DNA of 64,000 nt from the NCBI GenBank assembly GCA_027460525.1, contig JAPZAS010000016.1:54701-118700 (forward strand), read 5' to 3'. Within the stretch, counting starts at the first letter, position 1. The number at the start of each line of letters is the position of its first letter. The notes beneath the pieces are model-generated. The model worked only from the letters and a program-made list of their open reading frames with translations. It made no database searches and was not told the origin of the DNA. Source of the stretch: Candidatus Methanoperedens sp. (lineage in GTDB: Archaea; Halobacteriota; Methanosarcinia; Methanosarcinales; Methanoperedenaceae). The translations under genes were made by a program, and so were the position numbers. This document shows, in pieces, positions 15,406 through 24,627 of this stretch.

Positions 15406-16065
15406 TCAACCTATCAGTGTTTTAAGCATATCAGTATCGATGCTCTCGAATGTCTTATTTATCCTGAATATCAGGATACCCATGATCAGTGCGCCTATCA
15501 GCACATCGAAGAATATCCCCAGTTCGACGAGCAGAGGCATGCCGTACGTCAGGGATATCGCCCCAAGGAAAAGCCCGTTTTCCATTATCAGGATGCCCAG
15601 CATCTGCATTATGGCTTTCTTTCGGCTGATCATAATGAAAAGCCCGATTGAGACAAGGGACATTGAAGCGGTAAGGGCAAAACTTGACAGCTCTGTTATG
15701 AGGTTTATGGAGCGTATAAGGTAGTATGAAATGACCACCAGGATGCCGCCTATTATAAGCGAAGGCGAAATATTCACATAAAGGGCGATCTCCCTTTTCA
15801 CTTTGATCTCGCGGATTATGTAGATGAAAATATAAGGAATCACCAGCGCTTTTATTACCAGCGTCAGGGCGGAAACAATATAGATGTCATATTTTCCGGT
15901 TGAATATGCCACTATGCCTGCAACGCATGCCAGCAGGAATGACTGGATCCCGAAGGCTCTCACGCATGAATAAAGGCGCGTGGAGCCCAGGATCATAAAG
16001 GTCGAGACAAGTATAAGTGAGATTAGCAGCTGCATAATGTTTGACCCGAAAACGATCTCTGACAT
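15406..16065 (-). CDS. HyfE-like membrane subunit
   Basis: A 219-residue NuoK/HyfE-type hydrophobic protein with about six to seven helices, including an N-terminal extension relative to NuoK, as is normal for HyfE. It has no soluble domain. It probably packs beside the antiporter-like subunits and takes part in ion movement. The gene is separated by only three to four bases from its neighbours in the operon. Confidence 0.82.
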   Translation of the reverse strand: MSEIVFGSNIMQLLISLILVSTFMILGSTRLYSCVRAFGIQSFLLACVAGIVAYSTGKYDIYIVSALTLVIKALVIPYIFIYIIREIKVKREIALYVNISPSLIIGGILVVISYYLIRSINLITELSSFALTASMSLVSIGLFIMISRKKAIMQMLGILIMENGLFLGAISLTYGMPLLVELGIFFDVLIGALIMGILIFRINKTFESIDTDMLKTLIG

Positions 16066-16068
16066 ATT

Positions 16069-17016
16069 CTATCCTCCTTTTACGATAATGAAGGAAACAA
16101 GTGCAAGGAACGAGAGCATGAGAGAGACGGAGAGGAGGTCAGGCAGCCTGAACAGCCTCCACTTTGCGGTCGAAGTCTCGACCATTGCCATGGCTGTCCC
16201 CAGAATCCCGATCTTTATTACAAAGGCTATAAGCGCCACGGCAATACCTCCCACGGTTGCCCCTGATGCTATGCCCCAGGGGAAAAAGATGTTTGCAAGC
16301 AGCGAAAATACCAGCAATTGTTTCATCATAGCACTGAGTTCCACCAGAGCAAGCTGTTTTCCTGAGTATTCAAGAATCATGGCTTCATGGATCATCGTGA
16401 GCTCAAGATGCGTGGCCGGGTTATCTACAGGTATCCTTCCCGTCTCGGCAATCGCGATTATGAAAAGCGCCACGAACGCGAGCAGGTGATAAGGGGAGAT
16501 TGCGGCAAGTCCCATGGATGAAACTGTCTGTGAAATATAGCTCAGGTTGGTTGAGCCTACATTGAGCGCTATGGCGAATATCGAAAGCATCATGGCAGGC
16601 TCGACCATGGATGCCACGAACATCTCCCTGCTCCCACCCATCCCGCCAAAGGAACTTCCGGTATCAAGGGATGCAAGTGCGGTAAAGAACCTTGCAAGCG
16701 CCAGAAGATAGACAACGGCGATCAGATCTCCCGCAAAGCCAAAAGGCATATCCGAGATGTAAATCGGGATAAGCATGCCTGCTGTGAGTATTGCGACAAA
16801 TGAAATGACCGGAGCGGCATGGAAAATCCAGGATGCGTTCTCGGACACCACAGAATCTTTCCTCAAAAGCTTGGCGATATCGTAGTAGGGCTGGAAAATG
16901 CTCGGTCCTTTGCGTATCTGGAAAAAGGACTTTACTTTTTTCATCATGCCGCCCAGGAGCGGGGCAAGGCTTATTATTACGATTATCTGGAAGATCGCAA
17001 TGGCAATGGGGTTCAT
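16069..17016 (-). CDS. HyfC/HycD (NuoH-like) membrane anchor subunit
   Basis: A 315-residue NuoH-family protein with about eight helices and the cytoplasmic loop QIRKGPSIFQPYYDIAKLL that contacts the peripheral arm. The acidic loop EPAMMLSIFAIAL and the later ETGRIPVDNPATHLELTMIH are also conserved. In complex I this subunit forms the quinone chamber and couples redox to pumping. It overlaps the end of the upstream HyfB-like gene by four bases. Confidence 0.9.
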   Translation of the reverse strand: MNPIAIAIFQIIVIISLAPLLGGMMKKVKSFFQIRKGPSIFQPYYDIAKLLRKDSVVSENASWIFHAAPVISFVAILTAGMLIPIYISDMPFGFAGDLIAVVYLLALARFFTALASLDTGSSFGGMGGSREMFVASMVEPAMMLSIFAIALNVGSTNLSYISQTVSSMGLAAISPYHLLAFVALFIIAIAETGRIPVDNPATHLELTMIHEAMILEYSGKQLALVELSAMMKQLLVFSLLANIFFPWGIASGATVGGIAVALIAFVIKIGILGTAMAMVETSTAKWRLFRLPDLLSVSLMLSFLALVSFIIVKGG

Positions 17017-19031
17017 TGGTTGCCTCCTAAAATTATAAACATCATAAGAATTACCAGAGTTCCGAAGATATACGTAAGGTAAGCATGGATGCTGCCTGTC
17101 TGGATCATCTTTAGAACTCTCGATCTTGCAAGAACCCCATCTACCACCGGGGTATAGAGATAACGTTCAAATATCTGTTCTATCTGCGAATCGAACTTGA
17201 AGGATTCCTTGAAAAAGGGCGAGACCGAGTAGATCGTCCGCAATTCTCTTACCGGGCGGTAGATGTTCCTGAACCACATCTGTATGGGTTTTGAAAAGGC
17301 AGTGGCTGTATACTCGTTCCTTGCCGTGGAAACGGGCTGTCCGCATCCCCAGGTCTCATTCTTCCTGATGTTTTGCATCAACATAATTATTAACGGGAGC
17401 GGAAGCATTGCAAGCATCAGGAGCAATATCGCCGGGGTTGAGACTGATATCTGTCCTGTGGGCATGACGATCGAGTCGAAAATGCCTGATGAAAAGGAAG
17501 CGCTCGCCCCTGTAAAGGTCTGTGCGATCCTGTCAAGAACGGGAAGGGCATAAAAAGGCAGGATACCCAGAAGCACGGATAATATTGCAAAAATTCCCAT
17601 TCCGAGCAGCATGGGCATGTTTGCCTCCTTCGCATGTTCGGCGTTCTCACTTCGCGGCAGCGCCAGGAACCCTATTCCGAAGGCTTTCAGGAAACAGAAA
17701 GCTGCAAGGGCGCCGGTGAGGGCAAGGACTGCGGCGCTGACCGGAAGTACTATCCTGACAAGGGAATCGCCTGAACTGAAACTCATAAGTAGCGACTGAA
17801 GGGTGAGCCATTCGCTCACAAAACCAGAAAATGGCGGCAGGGCGGAGATGGAAAGCACTCCTATCAGGAAAAGGAATGCCATCAATGGCATCTTCTTGAT
17901 CAGGCCGCCCAGTTTCTCGATATTCCTTGTATGGGTTGAAAATATGACCGAGCCTGCGCCCATGAATAATAGTCCCTTGAATACTGCATGGTTTAACAGG
18001 TGATACAGCGCTGCGATCGCAGCAATCGCAGCCAGGGCGGCATTTCCCTCTGCAAAAAAGATCATCGATGCGCCAATTCCAAGGAGGATGATCCCCATAT
18101 TCTCTATGCTGCTGTAGGCAAGCATCCGCTTTATATCGGGTTCAACGACCGCATACATTATACCCAGGATCGCCGAGAGTGCGCCAACAGACAGCACAAG
18201 GAAACCCCACCACAGAACATTGGCGCCCAGGAAATCAAAGAAAACGCGGATAAACATGTAGATCGCGGTCTTGATCATCACGCCGGACATGAGGGCTGAT
18301 ACATTGCTGGGGGCGGCGGGATGCGCATACGGGAGCCAGATATGAAGTGGCACGATACCGGCTTTGGCCCCAAAACCGATCAGCGCGAAAAGGAATGTGA
18401 GGTCTTTCAGGAGCGGGGTCATTCTTGAACCAGCGCCCATGAATGTTTCGAAGCTGAAATTGCCGCTTGAACTTGCAAGGATAAGGAATGAGAGGAGTAT
18501 GAATCCTGTCCCGATATGCGTCATCACTATGTAGATAAAACCCGCCTTCCTGGTTTCCGGTTTTTCATGCTCGTATATCACCAGGAAATAGGATACCAGG
18601 GACATCAGTTCCCAGACAATCAGGAACATGACCGCATTATTTGCGCTGACCACAAGGATCATGGATATAATAAAAATGTTATACAGGAAGCCCAAATAGC
18701 CGATATTCTTTTTCCCGAAGTATTCTCGCACGTACCCGATCGAATAGATCGAAACCGCGAAAACTGCAATGGATATCACAAGAATGAAAAATGCTGCGAG
18801 CCTGTCCACGGAGAATCCGAAGTTCAGGAATGAAGAACCTGATAAGGAAAAGCTGAAAGTGTCGCCGAAAATAACGGAAAACGAGAAAACAATCCCTAAC
18901 ATGGATGAGATTGCCGCGCTTAGGAATGAGACATAGGAGGAAAGCCTGTCTTTTTTATTGAATATGACCGACAAAGCTGCGCCAATCAGATAAAAGACCA
19001 TGAGTAATAAAAATAAATATTTGTCAAGCAT
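17013..19031 (-). CDS. HyfB-like antiporter-type subunit, copy 2
   Basis: A 672-residue NuoL/HyfB-type ion-translocating subunit with about 16 helices. The conserved WELMSLVSYFLVIYEHEK, FGAKAGIVPLHIWLPYAHP and APSNVSALMSGVMIKTAIYM regions are visible. The C-terminal part includes NETWGCGQP and a last membrane helix. It is closely related to copy 1 at 19227 across its length. A ribosome site (GGTGG) precedes the ATG. Its upstream region resembles that of copy 1, so copy 2 may be transcribed both from its own promoter and by read-through. Confidence 0.9.
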   Translation of the reverse strand: MLDKYLFLLLMVFYLIGAALSVIFNKKDRLSSYVSFLSAAISSMLGIVFSFSVIFGDTFSFSLSGSSFLNFGFSVDRLAAFFILVISIAVFAVSIYSIGYVREYFGKKNIGYLGFLYNIFIISMILVVSANNAVMFLIVWELMSLVSYFLVIYEHEKPETRKAGFIYIVMTHIGTGFILLSFLILASSSGNFSFETFMGAGSRMTPLLKDLTFLFALIGFGAKAGIVPLHIWLPYAHPAAPSNVSALMSGVMIKTAIYMFIRVFFDFLGANVLWWGFLVLSVGALSAILGIMYAVVEPDIKRMLAYSSIENMGIILLGIGASMIFFAEGNAALAAIAAIAALYHLLNHAVFKGLLFMGAGSVIFSTHTRNIEKLGGLIKKMPLMAFLFLIGVLSISALPPFSGFVSEWLTLQSLLMSFSSGDSLVRIVLPVSAAVLALTGALAAFCFLKAFGIGFLALPRSENAEHAKEANMPMLLGMGIFAILSVLLGILPFYALPVLDRIAQTFTGASASFSSGIFDSIVMPTGQISVSTPAILLLMLAMLPLPLIIMLMQNIRKNETWGCGQPVSTARNEYTATAFSKPIQMWFRNIYRPVRELRTIYSVSPFFKESFKFDSQIEQIFERYLYTPVVDGVLARSRVLKMIQTGSIHAYLTYIFGTLVILMMFIILGGNQ

Positions 19032-19089
19032 ATATCCACCACTCTATTGCCTTTCGTTTCTTACCAAAAATTTTACCAGCATTCTTCGC

Positions 19090-19200
19090 TACCAGCTTTT
19101 TAATTGAGGAATAACAGAGCCTCCCATTACCTACGTTTCTGTATTTAAGATTAACCTGAAAATATGGGAAAGTAGATATTGATTATTAATGTAGGATCTT
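19090..19200 (-). repeat. Upstream region of HyfB-like copy 2, homologous to that of copy 1
   Basis: The segment TACCAGCTTTTTAATTGAGG to GTAGGATCTT aligns with 21309-21416 over ~110 bp with many shared runs, such as ACAGAGCCTC and GTAGGAT. Each lies about 55-59 bp before its gene. A TATA-like TTAAATACAG is present on the minus strand. This implies that gene and control region were duplicated together. Confidence 0.7.
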
Positions 19201-19226
19201 ACTTCGAATGAGCTTCTATAATGCCT

Positions 19227-21254
19227 TTACCCTCCGCTTCCCACGTATATCAGTGCGATCACCAGCGTGATGAGGATATAGAGCAGGTACAGGTGTATGC
19301 TCCCGGTCTGGATTACCCTTAATATTCTTGATACTGTAAGCGCAAGCCATACTGCGGGTTCATAGAGATACTTCTCGAAAATGGGCTCTATCTGCGTATC
19401 GAAAACAAATCTCTCCTTGAAGAAAGGCGAGCCGGCATAGCTTGTCTGTATCTCCCTGTGCGAGCGGTAGATGCTGCTGAACCACATGCGTATCGGCTTT
19501 GAGAACCCGGTGGCTGTATACTCGTTCCTGCCTGTTGTTGTGGGCTGTCCGCATCCCCAGGTCTCGTATGTCCTTGCTGATGTCCTGCCACCCAGGGCGA
19601 GTGCCAGCAGAAACGGAATGGGAACGAGAATGAAGAGAAGCAGGAATAACCAAATGGTAGAAACGCTTCCTGCCTGGGGGCTCAATGCGGCAAGCGAGAG
19701 GTCGAATGTGACCTTTGAGATTATACTTGTGCCCGTAAGCGGCGAGGCAATCGAATCAAGAATGGGAAGGAAATAAAAGCTTAAGACCCCGAGGGCAATG
19801 CAGAGAAGAGAAAGCATTCCCATCCCGAAAAGCATGCTTCTTGGAACCTCTCTTGCTAGCTTTGCATGTTCGCTGCGCGGGAGGGCCAGGAAGCTTATCC
19901 CGAAAGCCTTGACAAAGCACGCCGCTGCAAGAGCGCCGGTGAGAGCCAGTGCAGCTCCGCTTGAAAGTACAAGTATCTTTATTATATTCTCGGAAAGATT
20001 GATGCTCAGGAGCTGGGCATGGAAGGTGAGCCATTCGCTCACGAAACCGTTAAACGGCGGAAGCGCAGAAATGGATATCGAGCCTATGAGGAAAAACATG
20101 CCTGTCCAGGGCATCTTTTTCAAGAGTCCGCCCATTTCCTCGATGTTCTTCGTATGGGTTGAAAAAATAATCGAACCTGCTCCCATGAAAAGCAGGGACT
20201 TGAACACTGCATGGTTTATGGTGTGATAGAGACCTGCGATCAACCCGAACGCTGCAAGCTCAGGGTGTCCGGTGGACATGAATATTATGGATACGCCGAT
20301 CCCGATAAGAATGATGCCTATATTCTCGACGCTGTGATATGCAAGCAGGCGTTTCATGTCATGCTCCATCAGGGCATACATCACGCCAAGAAGCGCGGAT
20401 GCTGATGCAATAATTAAAAGCAGCACTCCCCACCACAGAACATTGGCGCCCAGGAAATCAAAACAAACGCGGATGAGCATGTAGATCGCTGTTTTTATCA
20501 TGACGCCGGACATGAGCGCAGATACGTTGCTTGGGGCGGCAGGATGGGCATAAGGCAGCCATATATGCAGAGGGACGATACCCGCCTTTGTCCCGAAGCC
20601 AATGAGAGCGAACAGGAATGCCATATCCTTGAGAAAAGGCGGCATTGTCGGGCCGGTTGAGCGGAACATATCGAAATTGAAACCCCCGCTTGAACTTGCC
20701 AGGATAAGAAGCGATATGAGGATGAATCCCGTCCCGATATGAGTCATCACGATATAGATGAAACCTGCTTTCCTGATATCCGCTTTTTCATGTTCATATA
20801 TGACAAGGAAATATGAAACCACGGACATCAATTCCCAGACTATCAGGAACATCACCGCATTGTTTGAAGAGACCACAAGTACCATTGAAAGGATGAATAT
20901 GTTATACAGGAAACAGAGATAACCGATATTCTTTTTCCCGAAATATTCGCGAACGTATCCCAGAGAGTATATCGAAACAGCAAAACCCACGATAGAAATA
21001 ACAAGAATAAAGAACGCTGACAGCTTATCCACAAAAACGCTGAAATTCAAGAAAGTCTGGCCTGGCAAAGCGAAAGTAAAGGTCTCACCGAAGAGAACGA
21101 AGAATGAAAAGGCTATTCCCAGCAGGGATGCCAGGGCTGCGCTCAAGAATGAAGCATACGTGACCAGTCGGTCCTTCTTGTTTAATATAACAGATAGTAC
21201 AGCGCCGATCAGATAAAGGATGACAAGTCCAAAGAACAAATAGGTATGAACCAT
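19227..21254 (-). CDS. HyfB-like antiporter-type subunit, copy 1 (first gene of Ehr-type operon)
   Basis: A 675-residue NuoL/HyfB-type subunit, paralogous to copy 2. It has the same conserved helix-5 region (WELMSVVSYFLVIYEHEK), lysine helix (FGTKAGIVPLHIWLPYAHP) and C-terminal ETWGCGQP segment. The ATG at 21254 (MVHTYLFFGLVILYLIGA) matches the start of copy 2 and places the shared upstream repeat at the same distance. In-frame ATGs at 21263 and 21284 are alternatives. Two HyfB-type subunits plus one HyfF would give three ion channels in the complex. Confidence 0.9.
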   Translation of the reverse strand: MVHTYLFFGLVILYLIGAVLSVILNKKDRLVTYASFLSAALASLLGIAFSFFVLFGETFTFALPGQTFLNFSVFVDKLSAFFILVISIVGFAVSIYSLGYVREYFGKKNIGYLCFLYNIFILSMVLVVSSNNAVMFLIVWELMSVVSYFLVIYEHEKADIRKAGFIYIVMTHIGTGFILISLLILASSSGGFNFDMFRSTGPTMPPFLKDMAFLFALIGFGTKAGIVPLHIWLPYAHPAAPSNVSALMSGVMIKTAIYMLIRVCFDFLGANVLWWGVLLLIIASASALLGVMYALMEHDMKRLLAYHSVENIGIILIGIGVSIIFMSTGHPELAAFGLIAGLYHTINHAVFKSLLFMGAGSIIFSTHTKNIEEMGGLLKKMPWTGMFFLIGSISISALPPFNGFVSEWLTFHAQLLSINLSENIIKILVLSSGAALALTGALAAACFVKAFGISFLALPRSEHAKLAREVPRSMLFGMGMLSLLCIALGVLSFYFLPILDSIASPLTGTSIISKVTFDLSLAALSPQAGSVSTIWLFLLLFILVPIPFLLALALGGRTSARTYETWGCGQPTTTGRNEYTATGFSKPIRMWFSSIYRSHREIQTSYAGSPFFKERFVFDTQIEPIFEKYLYEPAVWLALTVSRILRVIQTGSIHLYLLYILITLVIALIYVGSGG

Positions 21255-21308
21255 AATCACCATCAGAAGACCTATCGCCTTCACATTTTAACTGAAAACA
21301 TGGATTAT

Positions 21309-21416
21309 TACCAGCTTTTTAAGAACAACAGAGCCTCTTATTACCTTAGTTTTTATATTTAAGATTATCCTGAAGAAATGGGAAAGTGGATAATGATTAT
21401 TGATGTAGGATTTTTG
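21309..21416 (-). promoter_or_regulatory. Promoter region of the Ehr-type operon, shared with 19090-19200
   Basis: On the minus strand this region carries a TATA-like TTAAATATAAAA (about 21349-21362), some 100 bp before the ATG at 21254. The long stretch shared with 19090-19200 goes beyond a core promoter and may contain a regulator site or leader element. Confidence 0.5.
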
Positions 21417-21715
21417 CAGAAAAGAAAGGTATTTCGATAATAGAGTCAATAAGATGGTTAGTGATTTAATGGCTCATGATGAATCCGGCTTTGATAAAAA
21501 AGATGCTTTTTCAGGATGCACACCTTTCGCGCATCGAAGGACTTTTCAGAAAAACATGATGAAATCTACATGGACAAAAAATGATTTTTTTATGAATACA
21601 TCAGCTTTTCTGGTGCCGGTTTATGAAAAATATCATAACTCCTATCTAATGATTCGCTGATAGCACAGTCCATAAATAAACAAAGCTTTTTGCCATTCAA
21701 ATCCTTATTCTGTCC
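21417..21715. other. Intergenic region between Ehr-type operon and ABC ATPase
   Basis: AT-rich DNA between two divergent genes. It contains a 68-codon plus-strand frame (21454-21660), which I do not support as a gene because its composition is odd and no ribosome site is seen. It presumably holds the promoter of the ABC ATPase gene, but no clean TATA box stands out. Confidence 0.4.
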
Positions 21716-22636
21716 ATGCTTGCAGTCAAAGCCGAAGGAATTTATAAGTATTTCAAAGATGGCAACCAGGGGAAAAAAGAGGTACTGAAGAACGTTTCCA
21801 TCGAGATAGAGGAAGGTGAGATTTATGGAATCCTGGGTCCGAACGGCGCAGGCAAGACCACGCTAATCTCGATTCTCTCCACGCTCACCATACCGGACAG
21901 CGGGGAAGTGGAAGTCTTTGGACTGGACGCTCTCAAAGACCCGAATCGCGTAAAAGGCATCGTGAACGTAAGCAGTGGAAACCCGAATTTCCCGTGGAGC
22001 CTGACGGTGTACGAGAATCTCCGCTATTTCTCAATGCTGTATGGATTAAAAAATAAGGAGAAGGCGATAAACAACGTCATTGACATACTTGAACTTGCGC
22101 CTTTCAGGAATGCCAGGTTCGATTCCCTCTCCACAGGCACAAAACAGCGCCTCTCGCTGGCGAAGGCGCTGCTCAACGACCCGCGCCTCCTGTTCCTGGA
22201 TGAGCCCACAGTGGGTCTTGACCCTGATATGGCTATAAAAATACGGAAACTGATTAAACGAATACACGATGAAAAAGGCATTACCATAGTCCTCACCACG
22301 CATTACATGAAGGAGGCTGAACAGCTCTGCGGCAGGATTGCGTTTATCAAGAAAGGCGAGATAATAGCCAATGCGCCGCCGGATGAGCTGAAAAGGCAGA
22401 TGAAGCTCGGGGAGGCTATAACCATCGAGTATGAAGGGGATTTTGATGTTTCTCTTTTGAAGGATATACCGAAAATTCTTGATATTTTGCATGAAAACGG
22501 AAAAATAAAGATAGTGGCAGAGCATGTTGAATCTATTATTGATGATGTATTAAAGAAGTTCTGTGACGTTCATATAAAGAACATTGAGATTTCCCAGCCC
22601 AATCTTGAGGATGTGTTCCTGAGGCTTGCTCATTAA
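21716..22636 (+). CDS. ABC transporter ATP-binding protein (orphan)
   Basis: A 306-residue ABC ATPase of the drug/polysaccharide exporter type. It has Walker A GPNGAGKTTLIS near residue 42, signature LSTGTKQRLSLAKAL near residue 139, Walker B LLFLDEPTVGLD and the switch histidine in LTTHYMKEAEQLCGR. The last ~80 residues form the usual accessory domain. A permease gene normally follows, but here rpiA comes next after 35 bp, so the partner must be encoded elsewhere. The substrate cannot be inferred. Confidence 0.9.
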   Translation: MLAVKAEGIYKYFKDGNQGKKEVLKNVSIEIEEGEIYGILGPNGAGKTTLISILSTLTIPDSGEVEVFGLDALKDPNRVKGIVNVSSGNPNFPWSLTVYENLRYFSMLYGLKNKEKAINNVIDILELAPFRNARFDSLSTGTKQRLSLAKALLNDPRLLFLDEPTVGLDPDMAIKIRKLIKRIHDEKGITIVLTTHYMKEAEQLCGRIAFIKKGEIIANAPPDELKRQMKLGEAITIEYEGDFDVSLLKDIPKILDILHENGKIKIVAEHVESIIDDVLKKFCDVHIKNIEISQPNLEDVFLRLAH

Positions 22637-22671
22637 ATGTATATAATAAAAAAGCGTATAGGCAATACATT

Positions 22672-23355
22672 ATGAAAAAACCCACCCAAAACAGCCCCAA
22701 ACAGGCAGCGGGAGAACTTGCAGCCCAGCTCGTAAAAAACAACATGGTCGCGGGACTCGGCACAGGCTCCACAGCCGCATACGCAATAAAAGAACTGGGC
22801 AGGCGCGTGGCTTCAGGCTTGGAAATTCTCGGCGTGCCCACATCCTACCAGTCCGCATTCCTTGCTGCAGAAAACGGCATCCCTCTCACCACGCTGGATG
22901 AGCATCCCGTGCCCGACATTGCCATCGACGGCGCAGACCAGATAGCAAAATTCAACGCAATCAAAGGCGGCGGCGCTGCGCATACGCGTGAAAAAATCGT
23001 GGCGCTGTCGGCTGAAAAATTTGTTGTGGTGGTGGATGAATCCAAGGTCGTGGAGGTCCTGAACCATCCCGTGCCGCTCGAAGTACTGCCCTTTGCGCGA
23101 AAACTCGTGGAAAAGCAGGTGGCAGGGCTTGGAGGGAAAGCGCAGGTGCGGATGGGCGTAAATAAAGACGGTCCTATCATCTCGGACAACGGGAATTTCA
23201 TTCTGGATGCTGATTTTGGAAAAATAGACGACCCCTATTCCCTGGATGATGCGCTATCGCATTGTGCCGGCATTGTGGAGCACGGGATATTCACCAACAT
23301 AAATGTTGTTTTTATTGGGAAAAAGGACGGCACAGTAGAAATCCTTGAAGATTAA
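22672..23355 (+). CDS. rpiA: Ribose-5-phosphate isomerase A
   Basis: A 227-residue RpiA, which interconverts ribose 5-phosphate and ribulose 5-phosphate. Hallmarks are the phosphate-binding GLGTGSTAAYAI, the catalytic-site DIAIDGADQI and KGGGAAHTREKI (catalytic Glu/Lys region), and a C-terminal ILDADFGKIDDP. In methane-metabolising archaea it serves nucleotide and RuMP-linked pentose supply. It ends in a four-base overlap with the convergent nucleotidyltransferase gene. Confidence 0.95.
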   Translation: MKKPTQNSPKQAAGELAAQLVKNNMVAGLGTGSTAAYAIKELGRRVASGLEILGVPTSYQSAFLAAENGIPLTTLDEHPVPDIAIDGADQIAKFNAIKGGGAAHTREKIVALSAEKFVVVVDESKVVEVLNHPVPLEVLPFARKLVEKQVAGLGGKAQVRMGVNKDGPIISDNGNFILDADFGKIDDPYSLDDALSHCAGIVEHGIFTNINVVFIGKKDGTVEILED

Positions 23356-24527
23356 GACCCGTTCGTCTCATTGCCAAAGTCGCTGTTCCCCAGGGTTTCC
23401 CTTACTCTCGTTCCCCTTTCTGCGGTGACTTCAGGCCATAACCTGACACCTGAATGAATCGTAACTCCATCCTCGATTATCGCCCTCGGGCCGATTACTG
23501 TGCCCGTTTCAAGTACACATGAGTCTTTTATCCTGGTGCCATTATCGATTATCGCGCCTGAAATTGCACAGTTTTCACCAATTTCAACATGATCAAAGAT
23601 ATACGACGAGAGTATTCTTGAATTGCTGCCTATCATGCAGTTACTGCCTATGGAGGTATATGGACCTATCAGGACATTATCTCCGATTGAGGTGTTTTCC
23701 CCGATAACGATTGGTCCCACCACTGCGGAGTTTGAACCCAGGGAAACATCATGCCCGATGTCTATTGGTCCTGTCACTCTTGCGTTTTTGATACTTAAGC
23801 TCCCTGATATCTTTGTGCCCGGCATCTGTTCAAGCATCCATTTGCACGCCTCTCTGTATGCCTGTGGATTGCCTATATCAGTCCATCTTCCGCGCACCAG
23901 GAAACCATTGATGTTTTCGCCTTTCTTCATCATTTTTGGGAAAAGGTCTTTTGCAAAATCGTATTTTTTCTTAGGAATCCATTTCAGGATTTTGGGGTCG
24001 CATACATATATTCCCGTGCTTGCAAGGTTGCTGAAAATCTCCCCGGCTTTTGGTTTTTCAAAGAAGCGGTTAATCCTGTTATTCACATCCAGATCGGCGA
24101 TACCATAATCACGCGGGTCATCGATAGGGATAAGACCGATGGTCACGGGCGCATCGTTTTTCTCATGGAAACGCACGAACTCCCGAAGACCTAAATCCAT
24201 GACGTGGTCGCCCCCCACCACCATGAAGGGTTCGCCTTCGAAGAATTTTTCCGCATTTTTCACCCCTCCCGCAGTACCCAGTTTTTCTTTTTCATAAACG
24301 TATTCGATATGCACGCCATACATGCCCCCGTCGCCAAGAGCTGCCTCTATTTCCCCACCAAGATAGCCCAAAGTGAGCACGATGTCGTTGAATCCTTCTA
24401 TAGCAAGATGCTCCACGAGGTGCACCAGAGAGGGCTTGTTCAGAAGCGGGATCATCGGTTTTGGTCTGTCAAAGGTCAGGGGACGAAGTCTGGTACCTTC
24501 GCCTCCGCACATTATGCATGTCTTCAT
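23352..24527 (-). CDS. Sugar-phosphate nucleotidyltransferase with left-handed beta-helix domain
   Basis: A 391-residue two-domain enzyme. The N-terminal nucleotidyltransferase domain has CGGEGTRLRPLTFDRPKPMI at the start and the metal-site VVGGDHVMD region. The C-terminal hexapeptide-repeat beta-helix (about residues 235-370) has repeats such as IGENTSIGDNVLIGPYTSIG. This fits mannose-1-phosphate guanylyltransferase or a GlmU/glucose-1-phosphate thymidylyltransferase-like enzyme; the sugar and nucleotide cannot be settled from sequence alone. It supplies activated sugars for glycans. Confidence 0.88.
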   Translation of the reverse strand: MKTCIMCGGEGTRLRPLTFDRPKPMIPLLNKPSLVHLVEHLAIEGFNDIVLTLGYLGGEIEAALGDGGMYGVHIEYVYEKEKLGTAGGVKNAEKFFEGEPFMVVGGDHVMDLGLREFVRFHEKNDAPVTIGLIPIDDPRDYGIADLDVNNRINRFFEKPKAGEIFSNLASTGIYVCDPKILKWIPKKKYDFAKDLFPKMMKKGENINGFLVRGRWTDIGNPQAYREACKWMLEQMPGTKISGSLSIKNARVTGPIDIGHDVSLGSNSAVVGPIVIGENTSIGDNVLIGPYTSIGSNCMIGSNSRILSSYIFDHVEIGENCAISGAIIDNGTRIKDSCVLETGTVIGPRAIIEDGVTIHSGVRLWPEVTAERGTRVRETLGNSDFGNETNGS

Positions 24528-24627
24528 TCAAATCCTGCTTGAAATTGGTCTGGCAGTATATAGATATAACGAAATGAAAGGCTTACCAAGGCTTAAAGAG
24601 CAATAAAGAGAATGAAATCAGGTAGCC

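Noticed and set aside
11081..21254. Call the operon a group 4 NiFe hydrogenase (Hyf/Hyc/Ech)
   Set aside because: The large subunit lacks both CxxC pairs needed to bind NiFe, so a hydrogenase call would be misleading despite the strong overall similarity.
16069..21254. Many long plus-strand open frames opposite the membrane subunit genes
   Set aside because: They are antisense shadows of hydrophobic coding regions, lack ribosome sites, and encode no recognisable proteins.
21454..21660. A 68-codon open frame in the gap before the ABC ATPase
   Set aside because: No ribosome site, low-complexity composition and no recognisable fold; more likely non-coding intergenic DNA.
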